Origin: Flavobacteriaceae bacterium
Lineage (GTDB): Bacteria > Bacteroidota > Bacteroidia > Flavobacteriales > Flavobacteriaceae
Direction: 5' to 3'
DNA: 64,000 bases
Assembly (NCBI GenBank): GCA_012959395.1
Contig: DUDG01000012.1
Location: 85,741-149,740 of the forward strand
Under the pieces are notes generated by a model that was not told where the DNA came from, did not search any database, and was given only the letters and a program-made list of their open reading frames with translations. This document shows positions 9,301 to 18,088 of this stretch, piece after piece. The first letter of the stretch is position 1; each line of letters opens with the position of its first letter. Both the position numbers and the translations under genes were made by a program.

Positions 9301-10052
9301 TTCATAAATCTTTCAAAATAAGTTGAATGTGTTAAATGTTTTGGAGTTCTAATTTCAAAAAGAAGACTTCTCTCAATAACTTCAATTGAAACCTGGTCTG
9401 TATTTTCGATTCTTATAAAAGTTCCTTTTAATACTTTTTTGTTTTTTAAATTAATTGAACCATTAATTAAGAAAAAAGAATAAATAAATTTATTATCCAA
9501 CTCTAACTCAAAATTTCCTTTATTAAAACTGTACTCCTTTATTTCAACTCCTTCTGAATCCATTTCAAAAGGAGATTTTTTTCCTTTAATTATGGTGGTC
9601 TTCTTGTTATTTCCATCAATGACTGGGAACTCCTTTTTTTTATAATCGTTATAAGTAGCAGGCTTATTTAAAGTTTTTGAGATATCAGGGTCAAACCAAA
9701 TTTGAAATATTTCTGATTTATCAAGTATTTCTTCAGCATGTGAAATTCCATTTCCAGCCCTAATAATTTGCACATCACCTTTAGATAATAGAATCCATTT
9801 TTGCTGCTTTGAATCATAGTGTTTAATTTCTCCTTCTATAACAAAACTACATATTTCAAACCCTTGATGAGGATGTAATCCGATGGTGCTTTTAGCACCA
9901 GGCGTCCATGCATTAGCCCAATAAAATAAATTAGAATAGGGATTTAACTCTCCTCCATCTTGAAGGAATCCAATAGGTTTTCTTTCAAGAATTTCTCCAT
10001 TATTAAAATTTCCTGAAGCTTGAACTTCTTTAGGGTAAATTACTATAGACAC
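9297..10052 (-). CDS. Pirin family protein
   Basis: This is a bicupin of the pirin family; members are iron-binding and some act as quercetin dioxygenases. The N-terminal cupin has the metal site His60, His62 (GLHPHQGFE), His105 and Glu107 (GISHAEE), all present. The C-terminal cupin (about 140-251) is more diverged. The length of 251 residues is typical. It sits three bases after the M20 amidohydrolase on the same strand, so the two are probably co-transcribed. The physiological substrate is unknown. Confidence 0.88.
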   Translation of the reverse strand: MSIVIYPKEVQASGNFNNGEILERKPIGFLQDGGELNPYSNLFYWANAWTPGAKSTIGLHPHQGFEICSFVIEGEIKHYDSKQQKWILLSKGDVQIIRAGNGISHAEEILDKSEIFQIWFDPDISKTLNKPATYNDYKKKEFPVIDGNNKKTTIIKGKKSPFEMDSEGVEIKEYSFNKGNFELELDNKFIYSFFLINGSINLKNKKVLKGTFIRIENTDQVSIEVIERSLLFEIRTPKHLTHSTYFERFMN

Positions 10053-10055
10053 AAA

Positions 10056-11348
10056 TTATTTATTCTTTTGTAAATAATCTAAAGTCAAGGTTGACATAGA
10101 TTTTAATCCTGTTAACATTGCAGAGTCATCGACATAAAAATCAGGCGTGTGATGAGGTGCTGCTTTCATAGGGTCTGTCCCCTTCTTTGCTCCACCAATA
10201 AAAAAATAGATTCCAGGGATTTTTTCTTGAAAAAAAGAAAAATCTTCGGCTCCTGTTATTGCATTCATAGAATTAACATTATCTGAACCATTTATTCTTT
10301 TTAAAGAAGGCAACATTTCATCATATAATTTAGGATCATTGTAAGTTATTGGATAACTCACAAGGTATGTAATCTTTGCTTTTGCATTATTAGCTTCAGC
10401 GATATTATGAACTATTTTTTCTAGTCTTTTTAAAACTAATTTTTTCATGTTTTCATCAAGAGTTCTAATTGTCCCTAACATATAAAGGCTTTCAGGTATT
10501 ATATTACTTCTGACTCCTCCGTGAATACTTCCAATAGTTACAACTGCTGCTGCTTCAGTCAATGGCATACTTCTACTAACTATAGTTTGAATTGAATTGA
10601 TCATCTGAGAAGCAGTCACAATTGGATCTATTCCAGTCCAAGGTGTTGACCCATGTGTTTGCACACCTTCAATATCTATTCTAAATTCATCCACAGCAGC
10701 CATTATTCCCTTAGGTCTAAGGTAAACTTGACCTGCACTAATTTGAGACCATATATGAAGACCAAAAATAGCATCAACATCAGGATTTTTTAATACTCCT
10801 TCCTTTACCATTAGCTCAGCTCCTCCTTCTTCACCAGCTGGAGCGCCTTCTTCTGCAGGCTGAAATATAAATTTTATTGTACCAGGAATCTGATCTTTTA
10901 ATTCGTATAAAATTTTAGCTGTACCTAGTAAAATAGCAATGTGAGTATCATGACCACAAGCATGCATTACAGGAACAGTTTCTCCATTATATTCGCCAAT
11001 CATTTCGGATTTCCATGGTAAATCAGCCCTTTCTTTAACTGGTAAACCATCAATATCAGCTCTAAGAGCAACTACTGGACCAGGTTTCCCACCTTTCAAT
11101 AAAGCTACAACTCCAGTTTTAGCTATTCCATTTTGAGGTTTTAATCCAATTTTTATAAGCTCTTGTTCAATACGTTTAGCTGTATTAAATTCTCTGTTAC
11201 TTAACTCAGCGTTTTCATGAAACCAATGTCTTAATTCTATAACATCCATTTCATAATTTGAAACTAATTCATTAATTTTTTTATCAAACTTTTGAGAATA
11301 ACTAGTAAATGAAATTACTAGAAATAATAGATATAATTTTTTGATCAT
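10056..11348 (-). CDS. Secreted M20-family amidohydrolase (aminoacylase/hippurate hydrolase type)
   Basis: This is a zinc amidohydrolase that removes N-acyl groups from amino acids or related conjugates. A signal peptide (1-19, ending SYSQ) predicts export to the periplasm. The metal-site motifs are in order: RADIDGLPV (96-104), MHACGHDTHI with Cys131 and His133, FQPAEEG with Glu166/Glu167, GLHIWS, and AGAEDFSFF near the end. The Cys131 before GHD is typical of the aminoacylase/YxeP branch. It has 430 residues. The substrate cannot be read from the sequence. Confidence 0.9.
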   Translation of the reverse strand: MIKKLYLLFLVISFTSYSQKFDKKINELVSNYEMDVIELRHWFHENAELSNREFNTAKRIEQELIKIGLKPQNGIAKTGVVALLKGGKPGPVVALRADIDGLPVKERADLPWKSEMIGEYNGETVPVMHACGHDTHIAILLGTAKILYELKDQIPGTIKFIFQPAEEGAPAGEEGGAELMVKEGVLKNPDVDAIFGLHIWSQISAGQVYLRPKGIMAAVDEFRIDIEGVQTHGSTPWTGIDPIVTASQMINSIQTIVSRSMPLTEAAAVVTIGSIHGGVRSNIIPESLYMLGTIRTLDENMKKLVLKRLEKIVHNIAEANNAKAKITYLVSYPITYNDPKLYDEMLPSLKRINGSDNVNSMNAITGAEDFSFFQEKIPGIYFFIGGAKKGTDPMKAAPHHTPDFYVDDSAMLTGLKSMSTLTLDYLQKNK

Positions 11349-11399
11349 ATTTTTTAATTTAAGTATTAAATGTCTAACTAATTTTTAAAAAATACTAAA

Positions 11400-11939
11400 C
11401 TAAAACAAAATGTTTTGAAAATCAGAAATAGTATTTTGAAATTGTTCATTAAGTTTTGAATCTTTTATACCATTATTTTCATCAAAATTCTTACTAAAAA
11501 AAGGTAATGAAAACTTAGGTAAATCATCATACTGATGTCCATAAGATATTCTTTTATAAGCCTCAACTAAAATACTAGAAGCTCCTCCTGCACCATCAGA
11601 TGTAGATAAAAGCAACATAGGTTTGTCATGCCAAACTATTTTGTCTATTCTAGAAATCCAATCAAAAATATTTTTAAAAGCAGCAGTATAAGATCCATTA
11701 TGTTCTGCAAATGAAATAATAATACCATCTGATTGTTTTAGTATATCATAAAATTCAAATGCTTTTTCGGGAATTCCATTGATACGTTCCTTATCCACAC
11801 TGTATATAGGCATTTCAAAATCATTTAAATCTAATACTTTACTAGTTGAGTTTTGTATTAGCTTTGCAGAAAAAGATGCAAATCTTTTATTAATGGATTT
11901 TAAAGAGGAACTAGCTCCGAATGCTATAATTTGTTTCAT
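11400..11939 (-). CDS. NAD(P)H-dependent FMN reductase
   Basis: This is a flavodoxin-fold NAD(P)H:FMN reductase. The start at 11939 (MKQIIAFGASS) is preferred because the phosphate-binding GASSSLKSINKRF motif then sits at the very N-terminus, as in the family, and because an upstream ATG would overlap the symporter gene. Visible elements are DLNDFEMPIYS, QSDGIIISFAEHNGSYTAAFKNIFDWISR (60s-90s, the family signature) and PMLLLSTSDGAGGASS. It has 180 residues. It is the third gene of the GH4-symporter operon, 10 bases downstream of the symporter. Confidence 0.85.
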   Translation of the reverse strand: MKQIIAFGASSSLKSINKRFASFSAKLIQNSTSKVLDLNDFEMPIYSVDKERINGIPEKAFEFYDILKQSDGIIISFAEHNGSYTAAFKNIFDWISRIDKIVWHDKPMLLLSTSDGAGGASSILVEAYKRISYGHQYDDLPKFSLPFFSKNFDENNGIKDSKLNEQFQNTISDFQNILF

Positions 11940-11949
11940 GTTTTTAAAA

Positions 11950-13746
11950 TTAATTATTAATTGTAAATGCTTTTTCAAGTTTTAATATTGTAAAACGCCC
12001 AAAAATAAAACCAATTATTAATAATAAAAAAGAAATTAAATAATTCCCTATTACTAAATGTCCAACACTAAACAAAATACTGTTTAAAAATAAAACACCA
12101 AAAGTAAAACCCATCCAACTATTTCTAATTTCTTCACTAGAATTATTAATGTTTTTAACTTGGTTTGAAATTGGACCCCAAAACCCTCTCGGTCGTATTT
12201 TTTTATAAAATTTAATCAAATGCGTACTATCAACTGGTTTTGTTAAAAGAGTCACTAATAAACTTAGTATTGTTGAAATAACAAGAATTAATGTCGCTCT
12301 AATTAAAGAGTATTCATCTTGATATAAAATTGACAATTTATTAATTAGCCACTCATTAATTAATCCCATTTTAAATAGGCCATTTAATATAATCAAACCG
12401 TTAGCTAATAGTAATGCAGAAATCATACTTGTTATTTCAGACCAAGCGTTAATCCTCCACCAGTACCACCTCAACATTCCTATAATAGCTACCCCAGACA
12501 TAACCTCTATTATATATATCCATGCATTAGAAATACTATCCATTTGCCAGGCTGTAAGACCTGAAAGGATTAATATTAAAACTATACTAACTCTTGAAAT
12601 TAAGAGATAATGCTTATCACTTGCATTTTTTTTAATAAACCTTTTATAAATATCATTAACCATATATGATGATCCCCAACATAAATGTGTATCAACTGTG
12701 CTCATAAAAGCTGCCATGAAAGCCGCTACTAGCAGGCCTTTTAGTCCAACTGGGAGCACTTTTACAATCATTAAGGGATAAGCTAATTCTGGGTCAGCAA
12801 TTAATTCTGGAGGTGCAGTTGAAATCGGAAGAAGTATTATTGAACCTAAACCAACAACAATCCATGGCCAAGTTAGTATCACTATACCTGCAACTGCAAA
12901 CCACAATGATGCTTTTATTGCATGTTTTTCATTTTTAGCAGAAAATAATCTTTGAACTATAAAACCATCACCTTGAGCCTGACCAAGCCATAGAACACCT
13001 ATTAAACATATAAATGAAATCATTTCGATTGAACCAATATTAGATATGTTTGGTATCATGTCTAAAATAGCTGGAGGAGAATCAGTGGAAGCAAGGATTT
13101 TATTTGACAACTCTTTTGGACCTCCTACATTAAATAAAATAATTATCGCTAAAATAATTGTACTAAGTGTTCCAACTGTAAAATGGAACATGTCCAATAT
13201 AACAACACCTTTAATTCCTGAAATTAAAGTATGTAATAATGCAAATGTCAAGGTAACTAATAATGCAAATTCTGCACTCCAACCCAACATCACACTAGAG
13301 AACTTCAACATTGCTAAAATTACCCAACCTAAAGTGATACAATTTTTAAATATCCCATAAAAACCTGCCGTAAAAGCTCTAAGTACTGATGCAGAATTTC
13401 CACTATACCGAAGTTCTATTATTTCAGCATCAGTAAGAATTTCAGCACGTCTCCAATTCTTAGCATAAAAAAATACCATCATAATTATACCAGTTCCAAG
13501 ATACCACCATAACCAATTACTATAAATACCTTTGGTTCTCACTAAAGCTGTAACTGCTAGTGGAGCATCAGTTGCAAACCAAGTAGCTGCAATTGAAGTT
13601 CCCAATAACCACCATGGAAGACTTCTTCCGGCAACAAAGAAGTCAGTTATATTAACATTTTTATGTTTTACTAAGAAAACTCCTATAAAAAGTGAAATAA
13701 ATAAATAAATACAAATTACGATCCAGTCTAGTAATTCTAGGTTCAT
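11950..13746 (-). CDS. Sodium:solute symporter (SSS family)
   Basis: This is a Na+-coupled uptake transporter of the inner membrane with about 13-15 hydrophobic segments. Family marks are FFVAGRSLPWWLLGTSIAATWFATDAPLAVTA near the N-terminus, IDMFHFT-type helix 5, and the later segment VAAFMAAFMSTVDTHLCWGSSYMVNDIYKRF. That segment holds the small residues and Ser/Thr pair of the sodium site. It has 598 residues. It follows the GH4 enzyme by eight bases, so the natural inference is uptake of the glycoside or sugar acid that this enzyme acts on. The sodium dependence fits a marine organism that also carries Nqr. Confidence 0.9.
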   Translation of the reverse strand: MNLELLDWIVICIYLFISLFIGVFLVKHKNVNITDFFVAGRSLPWWLLGTSIAATWFATDAPLAVTALVRTKGIYSNWLWWYLGTGIIMMVFFYAKNWRRAEILTDAEIIELRYSGNSASVLRAFTAGFYGIFKNCITLGWVILAMLKFSSVMLGWSAEFALLVTLTFALLHTLISGIKGVVILDMFHFTVGTLSTIILAIIILFNVGGPKELSNKILASTDSPPAILDMIPNISNIGSIEMISFICLIGVLWLGQAQGDGFIVQRLFSAKNEKHAIKASLWFAVAGIVILTWPWIVVGLGSIILLPISTAPPELIADPELAYPLMIVKVLPVGLKGLLVAAFMAAFMSTVDTHLCWGSSYMVNDIYKRFIKKNASDKHYLLISRVSIVLILILSGLTAWQMDSISNAWIYIIEVMSGVAIIGMLRWYWWRINAWSEITSMISALLLANGLIILNGLFKMGLINEWLINKLSILYQDEYSLIRATLILVISTILSLLVTLLTKPVDSTHLIKFYKKIRPRGFWGPISNQVKNINNSSEEIRNSWMGFTFGVLFLNSILFSVGHLVIGNYLISFLLLIIGFIFGRFTILKLEKAFTINN

Positions 13747-13754
13747 AATTGTTT

Positions 13755-15128
13755 TTATTTAAAAATTGGCAAAACATCTTTTTGAAGTTCAAGCATTTCA
13801 TTACACATATCAACTGCATTTCTGTATGAATTAACAGTCGGCTCAATAAGAATTGCCTGTAAGAGCTTATCTTTTGATTCTTCACTATAAGCTTCTACTA
13901 GGAGTTTATGTATGCTAGCATGAAGTCTAATTGTCGCTGCTATAACTTCCGGTATTGGATTCATCTTAACCGCCTTAATTCCATCACCATCACAATATGC
14001 AGGAACTTCTACGACTAGATCATCAGGTAAATTTGGTATAGCTCCATTATTTGGAATATTAACTGCTTCAAGCCATTTTTTTTCATTTGACACTACTGAC
14101 TCCATTATTAAGGTTGCGATTTCACCTGAGCTTTTAAAACTTCCATCCTTGTTTTCTAATTGAATTTCTTCTACTGAACCAACTGGAAGTAGTTTTTTGC
14201 TCCAATCTTTCTTCCATTCCCTCTTATAATTAACTTTATCTACTGTATAAACTCCTTCAGGTATTTGGTTATTCTCCCAAGGATGTCCTTCAAAAGGATC
14301 ATAAAAAAAATGTAATTGAGGAATTACAAATTCTTCAGCCCACCTAATATATTCACCATAATGGTTTGATGCTGGAGAGGGCCATTGACCAAATCTTCGA
14401 AACAATATTCTTCCTAATGCAAGTTCGTGCCACTTTGCAATCCAATCTCCATCTTTTTCAATCGTTTTTAATTTTGGATATAAATCTTCTCCGGTTGACT
14501 TCTGTTTAATTTCTTGAAACCAGCTGAAGTGATTCATCCCGCATGCTTTAGTTTGAAGGTCCGAAAGAGGAATATCTAATAGTTCTGAAAGCTGTTCTCG
14601 ACCCATGAAAACACCGTGACACAGTCCAACAGTTTTAATATTTGTTAATCGAGTTACGGCTTCGCATATTTTATGTTCAGGATTTGAAAAATTTAAAAGT
14701 ATTGACTTAGGACACAACTTCTCCATGTCTTTAGCTAAATCAACTATTATTTTAATGTTTCTTAATGCATGAAATAATGACCCCACTCCCCCATTTTCTC
14801 CGTAAACTTGTTTAAAACCATATTTTCTTGGTATATGAAAATCCTGAGACCAAAATATATTTCGATCTTTTTCTAATGCACAAATAACAAAATCTGAATT
14901 ACGAATCGCTTCTTCCTTATTATCAGTTTTAATAATTTTCACGTTACGCTTCAATTTATTATTCACATATTCCGCATGTTTAAATACATGATCTAAATGA
15001 GACAATTCAATATCCATCAAACAGATCTCTAGACCTTTTGCACAAAGCTTTTCACTTAATAAAATATCTTGAACTATTATTGGACCAAACTGTATACTTC
15101 CAGCACCTATGTATGCGATTTTTATCAT
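13755..15128 (-). CDS. Family 4 glycoside hydrolase (NAD- and metal-dependent), possibly acting on uronides
   Basis: GH4 enzymes cleave glycosides by an NAD-dependent redox mechanism with Mn2+. The NAD-binding N-terminus reads IAYIGAGSIQFGP. Metal and substrate residues are visible: Asn149 in NFSNPEH, Cys170-His171 in GLCHGVF and His200 in GMNHFSW. Within GH4 the residues after the metal Cys track substrate class; CHG is associated with glucuronidase/galacturonidase-type members rather than the phospho-glycosidases (CN-P, CDMP). A uronide substrate is therefore an inference. It is first in an operon with a sodium symporter and an FMN reductase. Confidence 0.85.
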   Translation of the reverse strand: MIKIAYIGAGSIQFGPIIVQDILLSEKLCAKGLEICLMDIELSHLDHVFKHAEYVNNKLKRNVKIIKTDNKEEAIRNSDFVICALEKDRNIFWSQDFHIPRKYGFKQVYGENGGVGSLFHALRNIKIIVDLAKDMEKLCPKSILLNFSNPEHKICEAVTRLTNIKTVGLCHGVFMGREQLSELLDIPLSDLQTKACGMNHFSWFQEIKQKSTGEDLYPKLKTIEKDGDWIAKWHELALGRILFRRFGQWPSPASNHYGEYIRWAEEFVIPQLHFFYDPFEGHPWENNQIPEGVYTVDKVNYKREWKKDWSKKLLPVGSVEEIQLENKDGSFKSSGEIATLIMESVVSNEKKWLEAVNIPNNGAIPNLPDDLVVEVPAYCDGDGIKAVKMNPIPEVIAATIRLHASIHKLLVEAYSEESKDKLLQAILIEPTVNSYRNAVDMCNEMLELQKDVLPIFK

Positions 15129-15152
15129 ATTAATTATTATACTAATTTAATA

Positions 15153-15194
15153 CAAGAGCTCTTGATAAATTTAATAATTTTTGTTTTTAGTCAA
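15153..15194 (-). promoter_or_regulatory. Promoter with palindromic candidate operator upstream of the GH4 operon
   Basis: The 12-base perfect palindrome CAAGAGCTCTTG (15153-15164) lies 24 bases before the GH4 ATG. Immediately upstream on the minus strand is TAAATTTA (15166-15173) as a -7-like box, with TTG 18 bases further up (15192-15194). A symmetric site abutting the -7 box is where a repressor of a sugar operon would bind. No regulator gene is adjacent. Confidence 0.45.
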
Positions 15195-15252
15195 GTGATA
15201 GTTTAAAAAGTTATATTTTAACACTAACTATCTCATAATCAGTATCATTATG

Positions 15253-15327
15253 TGGGTCATACTGGATTCGAACCAGTGACTTCTACCCTGTCAAGGTAAC
15301 ACTCTGAACCAACTGAGTTAATGACCC
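15253..15327 (-). tRNA. tRNA-Val (anticodon GAC)
   Basis: The minus strand folds as a full cloverleaf of 75 bases. The acceptor pair is GGGTCAT/ATGACCC with discriminator A, there is a D-arm, and the anticodon loop TTGACAG sits in a TTACC/GGTAG stem. The T-arm is ACTGG-TTCGAAT-CCAGT. Anticodon GAC reads valine codons. CCA is not encoded. It lies 20 bases downstream of the CPBP gene and could be part of that transcript. Confidence 0.95.
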
Positions 15328-15347
15328 TTTGTTAAACACAAGTAAAA

Positions 15348-16199
15348 TTAGTGTTTTTGTATACCATATTTTTTAAAATAATTCCAAATTATAATAGTCC
15401 CAATAAAGAGAACTATTATTGATAATATAGAACTTTCAAATCCAAATTCTCCTCCGTTAATCATATTATTATATGGAATCATAAATTCAATAATAGAATA
15501 AGAATCTAGACCACTAACTTTAAAACCAAACATAGCTTGAAAAAAATTCCAACTAAAATGAAGAGCAATAGGAAACCATAGGTTTTTAGTAAAGACGTAT
15601 GATACTCCTAAGAAAATTCCAGCTAAAAATATATTACATAATCCAAGTGAAGTTACATTTGGATTTGAAGCGTGAATCAATGAAAAAAACAAAGATGAAA
15701 TTAAAAGAGCTACAAATGGGTTAAAGGATTCTAATAAATTTTTGAGCATATATCCTCTAAAAATAATCTCTTCAAAAAAAGAAACTCCAATAAAAAGTGC
15801 TATCGACAACAAAATTTGATTAAAATCTAAAGAATAACTTAAAAAAACTATTTCACCAATTGCAGATAAAAAAACAAATGCGAAAGCCATAATAAATAGT
15901 CCAAATAAAATGCCATAGTTAATCTCTTTTAATCTTCCTTGAGTTTGAAACCCTATTTCTATTAAAGGTTGTTTGTCTATGAATTTCATAAATAGCCAAA
16001 TCATAATAATAACAATAAATAATCCTGAGTATTCGATAACGATCATAACACTTTCATTCATTACGTTAGATGAAATTTCCGTTAAATCATAACCTAATAA
16101 TAACAAAACTAATACCCCAAAAATTTGAGAAAAAACAAGAAGAGGTATAAACAAAAGAGATTTTAGCCACCCTCTGTGATTAATTACTTTTTTTATCAT
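15348..16199 (-). CDS. CPBP family intramembrane metalloprotease
   Basis: This is a polytopic membrane protein of the CAAX-prenyl-protease/bacteriocin-processing (CPBP) family with about eight hydrophobic segments. The catalytic motifs are present: EE at 143-144 followed by R148 (FFEEIIFRGY), then FFSLIHASNP supplying the second histidine and HFSWNFFQ the third with Asn. The length of 283 residues is normal. Its ATG overlaps the stop of the upstream TonB-like gene by four bases (ATGA), so they form an operon. The substrate is unknown. Confidence 0.88.
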   Translation of the reverse strand: MIKKVINHRGWLKSLLFIPLLVFSQIFGVLVLLLLGYDLTEISSNVMNESVMIVIEYSGLFIVIIMIWLFMKFIDKQPLIEIGFQTQGRLKEINYGILFGLFIMAFAFVFLSAIGEIVFLSYSLDFNQILLSIALFIGVSFFEEIIFRGYMLKNLLESFNPFVALLISSLFFSLIHASNPNVTSLGLCNIFLAGIFLGVSYVFTKNLWFPIALHFSWNFFQAMFGFKVSGLDSYSIIEFMIPYNNMINGGEFGFESSILSIIVLFIGTIIIWNYFKKYGIQKH

Positions 16200-17020
16200 T
16201 TTTTTCTATTAAATGTTATTGGAATTGTATAGGAAACTGCAACAGGATAATCATTGTTTAATCCTGGCTCTAATGCAGGTATTTTTTTAATAACCCTTTC
16301 GGCTTCTTTTCTAAATTCTTTAGGACCAAAAGCTGTAATCTCGTAAATATTTCCGTCATTTTCAACAATAATTTCAACAAAAACTATAACCTGATCATTA
16401 GGGTTGTTTGATTTTCTAGGGTATCTCAAATATCTTTTTATATGATCATTCATTCTTTTTTTAAAATAAGGCTTAGAATCATCTGAAGAAATGTTACTTG
16501 TTCCTGGAAATAACGGAGCCCATTCTACACTGTCAATTGGAAAAACATCAACAAAATTATCATCAGAACTTGGCAATTTGAAAGTAATAGGTATTTCAAA
16601 GGGAAATGAAGAAACCTCACCATTGACTTTACCTGGTTTCATTAAAGGAAGTTTATTTATAATTTCAATCGAAGCTTGTTCAAAAATTTGATTGGCTTTT
16701 AACAAAGCTTCCTGTTGATCAAACTTTACTCCAACTAAAGAAGCTTTAGCAAATAATTTATCCACCTTTCCATTAATATCAATCTCAAAAAAAACTTTTA
16801 CAACCGCTTGAAGTCCTAATTCAATAGCAGCTTCAGGATATATGAAATTATTTTCTACATGCTCAGAAATAGTTTCTTCAAAACAAATATTTTGCATAGA
16901 AATAGGCACAAGATTACATATTGGAAAAATGGGGAATTCTTCTTGAATTATTTGTGTCTCTTGACAAAAATTAACTTGGAATAAAAGAACAAATAGAATT
17001 AGAGTTATTTTTTTAATCAT
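16196..17020 (-). CDS. Periplasmic protein with two TonB C-terminal-like domains
   Basis: The protein has a signal peptide (about 1-20) and two repeats resembling the TonB C-terminal fold. The first is around residues 50-145 (ENNFIYPEAAIELGLQAVVKVFFEIDINGKV) and the second around 185-272 (RYLRYPRKSNNPNDQVIVFVEIIVENDGNIYEI, ending in AVSYTIPITF). A proline-rich linker and an obvious N-terminal TonB membrane anchor are missing, so it need not be a true energy transducer. The ATG at 17020 is chosen over an upstream TTG at 17029; a -7-like TATCTTGC at 17026-17033 implies a nearly leaderless mRNA. Confidence 0.75.
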   Translation of the reverse strand: MIKKITLILFVLLFQVNFCQETQIIQEEFPIFPICNLVPISMQNICFEETISEHVENNFIYPEAAIELGLQAVVKVFFEIDINGKVDKLFAKASLVGVKFDQQEALLKANQIFEQASIEIINKLPLMKPGKVNGEVSSFPFEIPITFKLPSSDDNFVDVFPIDSVEWAPLFPGTSNISSDDSKPYFKKRMNDHIKRYLRYPRKSNNPNDQVIVFVEIIVENDGNIYEITAFGPKEFRKEAERVIKKIPALEPGLNNDYPVAVSYTIPITFNRKK

Positions 17021-17077
17021 AAAACGCAAGATAATAATTTATTATTTCTACTTTAAAAACAATAATTAGATTAAAAT

Positions 17078-17108
17078 TTGTTAAAAATTCATAATTTTAA
17101 TACTTTGG
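17078..17108 (+). promoter_or_regulatory. Promoter of the unknown lipoprotein gene
   Basis: TTG (17078-17080), a 20-base spacer and TACTTTGG (17101-17108) match the Bacteroidota -33/-7 architecture with exact spacing. The leader to the ATG at 17154 would be about 40 bases. Confidence 0.5.
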
Positions 17109-17153
17109 CACTGATTTTGAATTAAATAATATAGAATTTAAACAACCTATACA

Positions 17154-17828
17154 ATGAAAAAATATTTACTTCTTTTTACAATTATTAGTCCATTACTTTT
17201 CATGTCATGTGAAAATGATGGAGGCGAAATGTCTGATGATGAATTAATTGAAGCAATTATTAATGCTGAAAACAGAATTTCCGTTACAAAGAATGACCTT
17301 CCAAAATCTGCTATTGCTAGTTTAGGTTTTAAGATGCCTAATGATATTATACGTTTTGCAGATTTAGCCCCAGAATTAGGCTATGAGATTGAAATGAAAA
17401 GTTGGGACTTTTTTGATTTTGAATTAGATTATGAAAGAGATGACAATCAGTATTTTACAACAAATGGAAGAATATTAGAATCTACTAGAGGAAACAAAGA
17501 TGACTTTGGAAAAGGCAAAGATGATAAAAACAAAAAAAGAGGTCCTTGTTTTAAATTTGTTTATCCGATTTCTTACACAATGGCTGATGGTTCAGTAATT
17601 TCTGGAAATGACAGAAAAGAAATCCATACTCAAATGAAAGCATATTTTGAAAAAAATGGTAAGACTAGAGAAAATAAACCTCGTCTAAATTTACCAGTTC
17701 AAATTTTGATGCTTGACAAAGACAAAAAAGTTATTAAAAAAGATATTTCATCAGTTGAAGATCTTAAGCTTCTTTGGCAGTACTGCAAGGGGAACAGGAA
17801 TAAAGGAAACGGTGATAGAAAAGGATAA
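17154..17828 (+). CDS. Unknown lipoprotein with basic C-terminus
   Basis: I do not recognise this gene. A signal peptide ends in a lipobox (LLFMSC, Cys20), followed by an acidic patch (ENDGGEMSDDE), as is usual for surface-exposed Bacteroidota lipoproteins. The middle (about 40-120) contains ITVTKNDLP-type and PNDIIRFADLAPELGYEIEM segments. The region 115-130 is very rich in Lys/Asp (GKGKDDKNKKRG), and the C-terminus is basic (NRNKGNGDRKG). It stands alone with its own promoter and a strong terminator after the stop. Confidence 0.7.
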   Translation: MKKYLLLFTIISPLLFMSCENDGGEMSDDELIEAIINAENRISVTKNDLPKSAIASLGFKMPNDIIRFADLAPELGYEIEMKSWDFFDFELDYERDDNQYFTTNGRILESTRGNKDDFGKGKDDKNKKRGPCFKFVYPISYTMADGSVISGNDRKEIHTQMKAYFEKNGKTRENKPRLNLPVQILMLDKDKKVIKKDISSVEDLKLLWQYCKGNRNKGNGDRKG

Positions 17829-17851
17829 AAAAATTAAATCATAAAAGAAAA

Positions 17852-17884
17852 AATAAGCTCCAAAATTGGAGCTTATTTTTTTTT
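17852..17884. terminator. Bidirectional rho-independent terminator
   Basis: A perfect hairpin pairs 17852-17863 with 17866-17877 (stem core AATAAGCTCC/GGAGCTTATT) and is followed on the plus strand by a run of T to 17884. The minus strand also has a T-rich tract beyond the stem. It sits between the convergent lipoprotein and DUF3955-type genes and contains the last codons and stop of the latter. Confidence 0.85.
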
Positions 17885-18088
17885 AAATGATGTCCATAGA
17901 AAGTGAATCAGAATCAACAAAAAACTAAAAAATCCTAAAAATAGAAACAACCACCCAATTGGAATCAAAAAAAACGGTTCAATAAGAAAACCATTTTCAT
18001 CTACTTCACTTCCAATTAGTCCAAATGAAAGGAAACATAAAATTCCTAACACTAGAAAAGTAATTGTTATTTTGTATTTAGTTGCCAT
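17873..18088 (-). CDS. Small two-helix membrane protein, DUF3955-like
   Basis: This is a 71-residue protein with two hydrophobic helices (about 8-27 and 40-65). They are separated by a conserved-looking loop, GSEVDENGFLIEPFFLIPIGWLFLFLG, seen at 25-52, which resembles DUF3955 proteins. It has a basic tail (FKKK). It overlaps the 3' end of the sulfatase gene by 22 bases on the same strand, so it is translationally linked to it. Its function is unknown. Confidence 0.7.
   Translation of the reverse strand: MATKYKITITFLVLGILCFLSFGLIGSEVDENGFLIEPFFLIPIGWLFLFLGFFSFLLILIHFLWTSFKKK

Noticed and set aside
13046..13360. Plus-strand open frame of 104 codons opposite the sodium symporter gene
   Set aside because: It mirrors the hydrophobic codons of a well-supported membrane protein on the other strand, has no start context, and its translation resembles no protein family.
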